A stretch of 5,132 bases of DNA, taken from NCBI GenBank assembly GCA_964393215.1, contig CAYMSW010000045.1, positions 1-5,132 on the forward strand, read 5' to 3'. Numbering within the stretch: position 1 is the stretch's first letter; each line of letters opens with the position of its first letter. The translations under genes and the position numbers were made by a program. Source of the stretch: CAYFNK01 sp964393215 (lineage in GTDB: Archaea > Nanobdellota > Nanobdellia > SCGC-AAA011-G17 > PNOQ01). The notes under the pieces are model-generated. The model searched no databases. It had not been told where the DNA came from and saw nothing but the letters and a program-made list of their open reading frames with translations. Below, piece by piece: positions 1 through 4,714 of this stretch.

Positions 1-1
1 A

Positions 2-54
2 GTAGGTCGGTCATTCCTGCCCGACCATTCGGGCTGAAGATATTCAGCCCCTAC
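2..54. repeat. REPIN-like pair of GTAG-headed inverted palindromes
   Basis: Two different palindromes face each other, each preceded on its outer side by GTAG. On the plus strand GTAG (2-5) leads into GGTCGG (5-10) paired with CCGACC (21-26). On the minus strand GTAG (54-51) leads into a perfect 8-bp stem, GGGCTGAA (31-38) and TTCAGCCC (43-50), with a 4-base loop. GTAGG (2-6) and CCTAC (50-54) can also close the whole unit. A GTAG tetranucleotide before a palindrome, arranged in inverted pairs, is the known form of RAYT-mobilised REP/REPIN elements. It sits 3 bp after the amidase stop codon and could also fold in that mRNA's 3' end, but no T-run follows. That it is dispersed in the host genome is inferred from form only. 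Confidence 0.6.
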
Positions 55-57
55 ACC

Positions 58-672
58 TCACCCCACAAACCCCTGAATTCCCAGACAAATCCCCTCAGCA
101 ATCCGACCGTGAATATCCCAATCCTCGTCCTTCAACATTTCAGCATCTAAAGGACTCGACAAAAATCCCGGTTCTACTATACACGCCGGACACTGCACCT
201 CAGCCAGATACGCAACCATGTCGCTCGGGTCGGGCGTGTTATGGTTAAGTCCCAGCTTAATCCCCCGGTTGATCCATTCCGCCTTCTTCCAATCATGTTC
301 AGGTTTAACTGTAAAATTCGGATAACCCTTAAGCGATTCCACGAGCTGATGCTGAACACACTTCGCGAGACTACGGCTCTCCACCCGGTGACCGTGCAGA
401 GTTTCGCAGCCGCGTACCCGCTGATCGTGATATGCGTTGAAGTGAATCTCAACCGCTGCGTTCAGCGGCAGCTGGTTGATCTGTTTGATCCGGTCGGAGA
501 GCGAACCGCCGACGACGTAGATCGTGTAATTTCTGGAGTAAAGTTCCCGCACGAGCTCCGGAATAATCTGACATCCCAGTTCATACTCGTTAAGCCCGTT
601 GTGTGAAGCCCCCGGGTGGCTCTTGTCGAAAGGTGAATGTCCTGCGCTGAGTGCTATGGATGGATTCCGCAA
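58..672 (-). CDS. N-acetylmuramoyl-L-alanine amidase (Amidase_3), probable phage endolysin
   Basis: A 204-residue zinc amidase that would cut the bond between N-acetylmuramic acid and L-alanine in peptidoglycan. Family landmarks are present in order: SAGHS with ligand His12, the NEYEL segment with probable ligand Glu29, EIHFNA with ligand His77 (the family's SxHxNA), and CIVEPGFLSSPLD with catalytic Glu167 near the C terminus. The length fits a bare catalytic domain. There is no signal peptide, transmembrane segment or cell-wall-binding domain, so as an endolysin it would need a holin, and none is visible. The start is TTG, chosen because GAGGAG lies 3 bases ahead, as in the other phage genes here, and the domain begins at once. 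It has its own promoter and follows the terminator of the repressor gene. A host autolysin is possible but less likely. Confidence 0.9.
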   Translation of the reverse strand: MRNPSIALSAGHSPFDKSHPGASHNGLNEYELGCQIIPELVRELYSRNYTIYVVGGSLSDRIKQINQLPLNAAVEIHFNAYHDQRVRGCETLHGHRVESRSLAKCVQHQLVESLKGYPNFTVKPEHDWKKAEWINRGIKLGLNHNTPDPSDMVAYLAEVQCPACIVEPGFLSSPLDAEMLKDEDWDIHGRIAEGICLGIQGFVG

Positions 673-692
673 TTGCTCCTCGCTGAAAGGAT

Positions 693-710
693 TTAATTAT
701 AAATAATTAA
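693..710. other. AT-only perfect palindrome in the amidase leader
   Basis: TTAATTAT (693-700) and ATAATTAA (703-710) form a perfect 8-bp inverted repeat around two A's. It lies between the predicted transcription start (near 715) and the ribosome site of the amidase (about 676-681). It could be a binding site or a weak leader hairpin. Such palindromes also arise easily in pure A/T sequence, so its role is open. Confidence 0.35.
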
Positions 711-721
711 TCGATGATTCA

Positions 722-750
722 AATATAAGTTGTAATCTTTACAATGTCAA
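722..750 (-). promoter_or_regulatory. Sigma-70-type promoter of the amidase gene
   Basis: Read on the minus strand there is a perfect TTGACA (750-745), a 17-bp spacer (744-728) and TATATT (727-722), five of six matches to the -10 consensus. The predicted start is near 715, giving a leader of about 43 bases before the TTG. It is the best promoter match in the window and lies just downstream of the repressor terminator, so the amidase should be transcribed independently of the repressor. The spacer holds an operator-like palindrome, listed separately. Confidence 0.75.
731..743. promoter_or_regulatory. Operator-like palindrome inside the amidase promoter spacer
   Basis: TGTAATCTTTACA is a 13-bp dyad of form TGTAA-N3-TTACA, extended by one further pair to 730-744. 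It lies wholly between the -35 and -10 boxes, where a bound protein would block RNA polymerase. The same form recurs at 1874-1886 and 3676-3688, which suggests one phage regulator for all three. An overlapping inverted repeat, AATGTC (743-748) and GACATT (753-758), covers the -35 box. Confidence 0.6.
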
Positions 751-807
751 TAGACATTATTGTACTTTTTCCATTATTTTCATCAGGAATCCATTTCGGA
801 TCCAGAC

Positions 808-831
808 AAAAAAAGCCCGGTATTTACCGGG
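808..831 (-). terminator. Rho-independent terminator of the repressor gene
   Basis: On the minus strand CCCGGT (831-826), a 4-base loop and ACCGGG (821-816) form a perfect GC-rich stem, extendable by an A-T pair. One C at 815 separates the stem from seven T's (814-808). It begins 36 bp after the stop codon of the minus-strand repressor gene and separates that transcript from the amidase promoter. Confidence 0.88.
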
Positions 832-866
832 TTATTGTATTTCTTTCAGGACATCTGTGCCGTTCC

Positions 867-1862
867 TTACTCCTTCTTCATCTTCCCTCGCCGATAATCC
901 AGCAGTATTTGTTTCCAGGTTGATGTCGATATAAATCCACCTTGTACTGCGTGCTGCTGCAGGTATGATATTTCCTCATCCGTTGGGCTCATCACAAGTT
1001 TTGTTTCTTCTAACTCCAAGAAGTGCTTTAACGAACGCGCAATAATTTTGACCTCAAACTCTGGCGTCTCTTCTTCTCCAAAGATCAGCCAATGCACCGA
1101 TGCATCTGTTGCTTCGACAACCTTCTTCACCACTTCAACACTTGGTTGAACCCGTCCTATTTCTACTGAAACCAATTGATGAAAACCAACATCAACGTGC
1201 TCAGCAAACTGAGCCTGCGTCATTCCCATCTTGTTCCTGATTGTCTTGATCCGACTCCCGATAGTTGAAATATCAGCGTTTAATCTGCTCGCATATTCAG
1301 CGATTGTTTTTTCAAATGTCGCACCACTCGCCAGCCAGCGCGCATCAACAGCTGTGGCAGCCACGATTCGAAGCAGTGTCTCCTGGCTCGGAAATATCGA
1401 TCCGTCTTCAATTGCCTTATAAAGGGAGAGCTCCAGCGAAACCCGCTCTGCCATATCCTTGACCGGGATATCCCCTCTGGCTTCCACGATCCTTTCACTC
1501 AAACCCTTAAGCCTGATCACACTCCACGGATCGACCTCCCAGCCATAAGCCAGATCGGGGGGAGGTTCTTCCCATTCAACAGGATGGGGCGGTGTTACTC
1601 GGAACTCATCAACTGCCGTTGCAACTTCCACGTCAGCTCTGCCAGGGAGGTATTTCTCACCCTGACCGGTCATCAGCCAATGGATGCTGACTCCATAGCC
1701 TTCGCTCAAAGCTTTAAAAGAATTTGATGGGATAACAACGACTCTGTCACCCTCGTAATTACTGAGCTGTCCCTGAGTCAGTCCCATCTTCTCAGCAGCT
1801 TGCCCTTGTTTAAGCTTTTTGTCAAGTCGTAACTGCTTTAATCTGTCACCAATGGTTGAAAT
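867..1862 (-). CDS. Phage repressor-like protein with three tandem HTH domains, probable ATT start
   Basis: A 331-residue protein from the proposed start, made of three XRE/Cro-CI-type units of about 60-75 residues. Unit 1 (about 2-66) starts STIGDRLKQLR and ends IHWLMTG. Unit 2 (about 119-180) starts GLSERIVEAR and ends ARWLASG. Unit 3 (about 199-262) starts STIGSRIKTIR and ends VHWLIFG. The W-L-x-x-G ending is common in phage repressors. Unit 2 is the most diverged. The tail (263-331) is charged, and no S24/LexA-type protease domain is visible. The first ATG (1787) would remove helices 1-2 of unit 1. The frame stays open to a TAA at 1868-1866 and holds no ATG, GTG or TTG in between, so ATT at 1862-1860 is inferred as start; a start at 1787 or a sequence error remain possible. 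It is likely the lysogeny repressor, transcribed opposite to the Cro-like gene, and has its own terminator. Confidence 0.85.
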   Translation of the reverse strand: MSTIGDRLKQLRLDKKLKQGQAAEKMGLTQGQLSNYEGDRVVVIPSNSFKALSEGYGVSIHWLMTGQGEKYLPGRADVEVATAVDEFRVTPPHPVEWEEPPPDLAYGWEVDPWSVIRLKGLSERIVEARGDIPVKDMAERVSLELSLYKAIEDGSIFPSQETLLRIVAATAVDARWLASGATFEKTIAEYASRLNADISTIGSRIKTIRNKMGMTQAQFAEHVDVGFHQLVSVEIGRVQPSVEVVKKVVEATDASVHWLIFGEEETPEFEVKIIARSLKHFLELEETKLVMSPTDEEISYLQQHAVQGGFISTSTWKQILLDYRRGKMKKE

Positions 1863-1873
1863 TTTTTATCTCG

Positions 1874-1886
1874 TGTAAAATTTACC
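1874..1886. promoter_or_regulatory. Operator-like palindrome in the repressor leader
   Basis: TGTAAAATTTACC matches the TGTAA-N3-TTACA dyad except at the last base. It ends 12 bp from the proposed ATT start. A 14-base stretch, CGTGTAAAATTTAC (1872-1885), recurs exactly at 3674-3687. A protein bound here would block transcription or ribosome access, so self-regulation by the repressor is the simple reading. Confidence 0.55.
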
Positions 1887-1910
1887 TTGACATTCCAAAA
1901 TCTGAGCTTT

Positions 1911-1939
1911 ATATTACACAGCAAATGTTCGAGCTGCAA
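1911..1939 (-). promoter_or_regulatory. Candidate promoter of the repressor gene
   Basis: On the minus strand TTGCAG (1939-1934), a 17-bp spacer and TAATAT (1916-1911) give a moderate sigma-70 match, four of six in each box. The start would be near 1904, with a leader of about 42 bases holding the operator at 1874-1886. A perfect inverted repeat, GAGCTG (1931-1936) and CAGCTC (1941-1946), overlaps the -35 box and may be a further binding site. Confidence 0.4.
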
Positions 1940-1990
1940 TCAGCTCACTCTTTCTGTTGAAAATGAAATCTAACTTAAGATCATGTGATG

Positions 1991-2018
1991 TCGAAATTCT
2001 TTAACATACATATTTCGA
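1991..2018. other. Inverted repeat in the divergent control region
   Basis: TCGAAAT (1991-1997) and ATTTCGA (2012-2018) form 7-bp arms around a 14-bp centre, close to the middle of the 335-bp gap between the repressor and the Cro-like gene. The right arm overlaps a smaller palindrome, TTTCGAAA (2013-2020). It may be a weak operator. Apart from this, the hairpin at 1931-1946 and the tandem repeats to the right, I see no other signal in this gap and no gene. Confidence 0.3.
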
Positions 2019-2057
2019 AATGTGGTCAATGCGTGGATATCCCGGGAAATATACTTG

Positions 2058-2107
2058 TAACTCGCTCGGCTGCCGAGCGAGTTACAGTACGATTTTATAA
2101 AGACTTA
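2058..2107 (+). repeat. Tandem operator-promoter repeat, copy 1
   Basis: This is the first of two 50-bp direct repeats starting 76 bp apart, identical at 45 of 50 positions by eye. It contains most of a perfect 31-bp dyad (2056-2086) with 15-bp arms around one T. The left arm begins TGTAACTCGCTCGGC, and its reverse complement follows. Downstream of the dyad is TATAAA (2096-2101). The usual -35 position falls inside the right arm and does not resemble TTGACA, so any promoter here would need an activator or another sigma factor. The dyad could also fold as a strong RNA hairpin. Confidence 0.7.
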
Positions 2108-2133
2108 TACATAGCTTGATTTTTACTGTCTGT

Positions 2134-2183
2134 TAACTCGCTCACCTGCCGAGCGAGTTACAGTACCATTTTATAATAACTTA
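2134..2183 (+). repeat. Tandem operator-promoter repeat, copy 2
   Basis: This is the second copy of the 50-bp repeat. The dyad is imperfect at its centre: TAACTCGCTC (2134-2143) and GAGCGAGTTA (2151-2160) stay exact, while GGC in copy 1 is ACC here. It carries a perfect TATAAT (2172-2177). That box lies 20 bp before the start codon of the Cro-like gene, so a transcript from it would have a leader of about 14 bases just holding the ribosome site. The outer arms are kept while the centre differs, as expected for paired operators. Confidence 0.7.
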
Positions 2184-2197
2184 CGTGGAGGAGCACA

Positions 2198-2794
2198 ATG
2201 TCAGAACCTCGCTTGACTTTACAGGCTTTTTTTAATGCTGATAAAGGCCTCCGGACAAATATGGCGAAACATTTGGGAATTCCCAAACCCATCGTCAGTA
2301 TGATGATTAAGGGTCAACGTCCCATCACCGAGAAATTCTTATGTATGTTTATCGCCTATCTCAATCATATCAGGTTTGATTATGACCGGATCGTCTTTCC
2401 CGATCATCCGGATTACGAATCTGTTTTAGCCACGGAGACAGGACCTGAAACACCCGCCCAATTTATCAAACGTTTCGGATGGTCGCGTTCCAAACTCGCG
2501 GATGCAATCCCTGCCGCAACTGAAGGCCGGCTTGACCGGATACTCAAAGGCAGACCTCATTACATCATTGGCAAATACACCGACATTCACATCATGGGCC
2601 AAATTGTTAAAGTCATGAAACTCGAAAATTTCACCGACTTCCCCTGGCAGCATCCGTCACAGCAGGAGTTTGCCTATCGTACTGATTTATTGAGAGCGTC
2701 CGGGATCGATGTTGACAATGACGATAAAATGTTCGGGATGATCAAAGACAGCCTTGCCAAAGCCGAAACAGCGAAAACGGAGATGGGTCAATGA
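2198..2794 (+). CDS. Cro/Ner-like phage regulator with one or two HTH domains
   Basis: 198 residues. Residues 7-55 form a Cro/YdaS-like helix-turn-helix, with AKHLGIPKPIVSMMIKGQRP as the turn and recognition helix, followed by a helix holding ITEKFLCMFIAYL. Residues 86-141 look like a second, diverged unit (FIKRFGWSRSKLADAI, then RLDRILKGRP). The tail (about 160-198) is helical and charged. The start is firm: GGAGGAG lies 4 bases ahead of ATG. It is the first rightward gene opposite the repressor, the usual place of cro or ner, and its only visible control is the pair of operator repeats in front of it. Its 3' end overlaps the convergent exported-protein gene by 7 bp. The DNA-binding role is inferred; an exact family is not recognised. 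Confidence 0.82.
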   Translation: MSEPRLTLQAFFNADKGLRTNMAKHLGIPKPIVSMMIKGQRPITEKFLCMFIAYLNHIRFDYDRIVFPDHPDYESVLATETGPETPAQFIKRFGWSRSKLADAIPAATEGRLDRILKGRPHYIIGKYTDIHIMGQIVKVMKLENFTDFPWQHPSQQEFAYRTDLLRASGIDVDNDDKMFGMIKDSLAKAETAKTEMGQ

Positions 2795-3528
2795 AGTTCT
2801 TTCGCGATTCTAACTACCTCCTTGCGTACGTATCGGTACCCGTCCTCCAGATACTTCGGTACTGGTGGACATCGATATTTAATGATCGATGTCCGGGGAA
2901 CTATATAAAAACGACAATCATAAGTCACCAGCGCATAATATCCCTTAACAGCATTGTTGATCAGTACACCACGATGAACATTGCCCCATTTATCCCTGAT
3001 TTCATCACAAAGCATTGCATTCCCTGTTTTACCCGTCTCTTTAGCTTCGGATTTGATGTATTCATACCCCAGTTTAAGGATATCTGGCGAGGGCTCAGTC
3101 CAACGCTTTTTAATATTCTCTTTTCTGATGATCTGCACAGATCCATCATATTTATGCATCGCCACTTTTCCGGGATATTCCGTTGGTTTGATTACACCGC
3201 ATATCTTAGAGCCATTTTCAATCAGAATAACATCGCGCATGATATCCCCGGGTTTACCTGGGATGTCTTTACAAGATCCGCTCACTTTTGCTTTTATAAA
3301 ACCGTTTCGCAAATGATCAGGAACAGCCCGTTTCATTCGATCTTTAATAATGTCAGATGGTATCTTTCTAATACTACCGTCATAAAACACAACAGTGTAT
3401 TCACTTTGAATCATATAGATTTCGCACTGAATCCATTCATATAATCCGGTGAATATCCAATCACACATCGGCTCATCCGCTAACACCGGTGCACCGATCA
3501 AAATAGCAAAGAGTAAAAGTTTGACCAT
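2788..3528 (-). CDS. Exported protein with three tandem repeats, candidate prophage moron
   Basis: 246 residues, not matched to a family I know. Residues 1-17 form a type I signal peptide (MVKLLLFAILIGAPVLA, cut before DEP), so the protein should reach the periplasm or outside. The mature part holds three copies of one module, at about 22-81, 87-163 and 174-240. Each begins with Cys (C22, C87, C174; CDWI, CKDI, CDEI). Each then has a beta-like core (VVFYDGSIRKIP, MHKYDGSVQII, VTYDCRFYIVP) and a helix (LRNGFIKAK, LKLGYEYIKSEA, LEDGYRYVRKE). The seven mature cysteines suggest disulfides. No clear ribosome site precedes the ATG, unlike the phage genes. Orientation opposite to the flanking rightward genes and a more AT-rich look suggest separate acquisition and expression in the lysogen. 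The 217-residue frame on the other strand (2791-3444) is treated as its antisense shadow. Confidence 0.82.
   Translation of the reverse strand: MVKLLLFAILIGAPVLADEPMCDWIFTGLYEWIQCEIYMIQSEYTVVFYDGSIRKIPSDIIKDRMKRAVPDHLRNGFIKAKVSGSCKDIPGKPGDIMRDVILIENGSKICGVIKPTEYPGKVAMHKYDGSVQIIRKENIKKRWTEPSPDILKLGYEYIKSEAKETGKTGNAMLCDEIRDKWGNVHRGVLINNAVKGYYALVTYDCRFYIVPRTSIIKYRCPPVPKYLEDGYRYVRKEVVRIAKELH
2867..2894. other. Perfect 10-bp inverted repeat past the end of the Cro-like gene
   Basis: GGACATCGAT (2867-2876) and ATCGATGTCC (2885-2894) form a perfect stem with an 8-base loop. It lies 73 bp past the stop codon of the plus-strand regulator and inside the third repeat of the convergent gene. It may stop or protect the 3' end of the rightward transcript. 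There is no T-run, so it is not a standard intrinsic terminator. Confidence 0.4.
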
Positions 3529-3550
3529 AATATTACACGCAGTTTTTAAT
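3521..3550 (+). promoter_or_regulatory. Candidate rightward promoter ahead of the structured region
   Basis: TTGACC (3521-3526), an 18-bp spacer and TTTAAT (3545-3550) each match the sigma-70 consensus at five of six positions. Transcription would start near 3557 and run into the structured segment ending at 3669. The -35 box overlaps the first codons of the convergent exported-protein gene, so the match may be chance. Confidence 0.4.
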
Positions 3551-3556
3551 TAAAAA

Positions 3557-3669
3557 TAGAGATATTCGGTAGACCCCGGCTGGGGTGGATGTTGTTTTCG
3601 CGGACTCACCACCCCTCGCCGGACACACAGAACCAGGGAGATTTCTCTCTCGGCTCAGGCGTTTTTTTT
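3557..3669 (+). ncRNA. Candidate small structured RNA, about 113 bases
   Basis: This non-coding stretch is unusually rich in paired segments. CCGGC (3576-3580) pairs with GCCGG (3618-3622), and GGGGTGG (3582-3588) with CCACCCC (3609-3615), together a 12-bp stem with a small internal mismatch and a 20-base loop. A second hairpin joins GGGAGA with TCTCTC around TTTC, closed by CC and GG. CGCC (3617-3620) can instead pair with GGCG (3658-3661), directly before eight T's (3662-3669). A promoter-like match lies upstream, and no reading frame with a ribosome site fits. Family unknown; the ends are inferred from the promoter and T-run. Confidence 0.4.
3629..3669 (+). terminator. Hairpin region followed by eight T's
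   Basis: The hairpin CC-A-GGGAGA, loop TTTC, TCTCTC-GG is followed after eight bases by TTTTTTTT (3662-3669). The gap is longer than in a standard terminator. An alternative closing stem, CGCC (3617-3620) with GGCG (3658-3661), touches the T-run. It would end a short rightward transcript before the operator and the operon beginning at 3796. Confidence 0.45.
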
Positions 3670-3675
3670 ATGACG

Positions 3676-3688
3676 TGTAAAATTTACA
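3676..3688. promoter_or_regulatory. Operator-like perfect palindrome ahead of the right-hand operon
   Basis: TGTAAAATTTACA is a perfect 13-bp dyad, the best copy of the TGTAA-N3-TTACA form also seen at 731-743 and 1874-1886. It lies seven bases after the T-run and 107 bp before the first operon gene. Nearby CGCTCGCCT (3694-3702) resembles half of the dyad in the tandem repeats (CGCTCACCT at 2139-2147). The promoter is unclear: TAAAAT (3727-3732) could be a -10 box but lacks a good -35. Confidence 0.55.
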
Positions 3689-3795
3689 TATTTCGCTCGC
3701 CTAAGTCAATAGAGAAATCAATAACATAAAATGACTCAACTTGTACTTAAACAATTCAATACAGCTTTTTGTAAAAACTAAAATTGGAGGAGCAC

Positions 3796-4341
3796 ATGGC
3801 TGGAAATAACGGTCACCTCGGGCTGTTGATCGACGCTTCAAAATCTATCTGTAAGGATTTTGTTGATTTGAAAATACGTCCGGAGATTACAACCCTTGCC
3901 TTGCTGGCAACCGAAGGTCTCAATTACTCACCTGATGAATTTAACAACATTGTCTACGGACGCGTTGCAATCAACGACACCTTCCTGCTGAGGTTATATC
4001 GCTTCCTGAAAGAGAACTCACCTGAGCTCTGCGAGAAATTGCTGCGGAAGATATTCTGGGATGAAGATGTTTATGTCGGACGAATAAAGCAGCCTCCCGT
4101 ATATACCGAACCGGAATTCAGGTCAGCGATACATAAACTCCTGCATGAACTTTCCGGACTGGCTGATATGCATGCAGTCCACCTTGAGGACAACCTGCTC
4201 GACGACAAGGAGATCGATACTGAGCTTCATCAGGTCGACCGTTTGGAGCAACACCTCATTCGTTACAAACATTCGCTTCTGCAACGGAAAGCAAACCGCT
4301 ACGGTCAAGCCCATCAATTGAAACTGCAAGGAGTCGGATAA
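3796..4341 (+). CDS. Helical early-operon protein with HTH-like segment, function unknown
   Basis: 181 residues from ATG at 3796. GGAGGAG (3786-3792) lies 3 bases ahead; an in-frame TTG at 3784 overlaps that site and is not the start. Residues about 30-85 look like a compact helical bundle with an HTH-like centre (LNYSPDEFNNIVYGR, then DTFLLRLYRFLKE), loosely like phage CII or CP76-type regulators, though I cannot confirm the family. Residues about 106-165 are long charged helices, probably a coiled coil (LLHELSGLADMHAVHLEDN, then ELHQVDRLEQHLIRYKHSL), suggesting an oligomer. There is no signal peptide or membrane segment. Its stop overlaps the next start as TAATG, so the two are translationally coupled. 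Regulation is likely through the palindrome at 3676-3688. Confidence 0.8.
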   Translation: MAGNNGHLGLLIDASKSICKDFVDLKIRPEITTLALLATEGLNYSPDEFNNIVYGRVAINDTFLLRLYRFLKENSPELCEKLLRKIFWDEDVYVGRIKQPPVYTEPEFRSAIHKLLHELSGLADMHAVHLEDNLLDDKEIDTELHQVDRLEQHLIRYKHSLLQRKANRYGQAHQLKLQGVG

Positions 4342-4712
4342 TGCCAGACGTAAAATCAGAAAAACAAGTTGTAGAGCTTGAACTGGATATGAGTCCAGCT
4401 CCGGACTATCGCGATGATCAGATTGTCAAATCTGTTGACGAAGGTGACGACATTCTCGATTACATGGCTTCCAATCCCGGACCTCATTATCCAACTGATC
4501 TCGCAAAACGCTTCGACCTCAAAAAGGATAAGGTCGTCCGGATCCTTCATACCTTCCACAGCAAGATGCGGGTTGCTCCGTTTCACGGAGTTGAAAACGG
4601 CTGGGGTGTAACCGATAAAGGTCGAGAACTTGCCCTTAGATATTCTGGTAAAATGAGTCGTCTCTCGCAGAAGGCCATGCGTCAGTCCACGCAATACGAA
4701 CCGGTGAGCTGA
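4341..4712 (+). CDS. Winged-helix DNA-binding protein, putative regulator
   Basis: 123 residues. The first 30 or so are acidic and probably disordered. Residues 36-101 have winged-helix form: helix DDILDYMASNPG, then YPTDLAKRFDLKKDKVVRIL as the helix-turn-helix, then a hairpin-like wing (VAPFHGVENGWGVTDKG) and a closing helix. This is the layout of MarR/IclR-like domains, where DNA or a partner protein is bound. AAGGAG (4328-4333) lies 7 bases before the ATG, and the start overlaps the previous stop. The next gene starts 2 bp after its stop, so the three form one operon. A regulatory or replication-helper role is inferred from the fold and context only. Confidence 0.82.
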   Translation: MPDVKSEKQVVELELDMSPAPDYRDDQIVKSVDEGDDILDYMASNPGPHYPTDLAKRFDLKKDKVVRILHTFHSKMRVAPFHGVENGWGVTDKGRELALRYSGKMSRLSQKAMRQSTQYEPVS

Positions 4713-4714
4713 TC

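Noticed and set aside
241..606. 121-residue plus-strand frame inside the amidase
   Set aside because: It is the antisense of a gene with recognisable catalytic motifs and has no domain signal of its own.
2056..2160. CRISPR array or iteron-type origin
   Set aside because: There are only two repeat copies, with a promoter-like box in each and a regulator gene directly downstream. A CRISPR array needs more units with unique spacers.
2791..3444. 217-residue plus-strand frame overlapping the Cro-like stop as ATGA, with GGAG upstream
   Set aside because: It is codon-for-codon antisense to the minus-strand gene, which has a clear signal peptide and three conserved protein repeats. Its own product is rich in Phe, Ile and His with no domain-like pattern. 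The start context is attractive, so this is the least certain rejection.
3670..3729. 19-codon frame beginning at the ATG after the T-run
   Set aside because: It has no ribosome site, and it covers the operator palindrome, which explains the sequence better.
3731..3781. 16-codon frame MTQLVLKQFNTAFCKN ending just before the ribosome site of the 3796 gene
   Set aside because: It could be a leader peptide, but no ribosome site precedes it at a normal distance, and nothing shows an attenuation structure.
4356..4694. 112-residue minus-strand frame inside the winged-helix gene
   Set aside because: It is antisense to a well-placed operon gene with a good ribosome site, and it has no support of its own.
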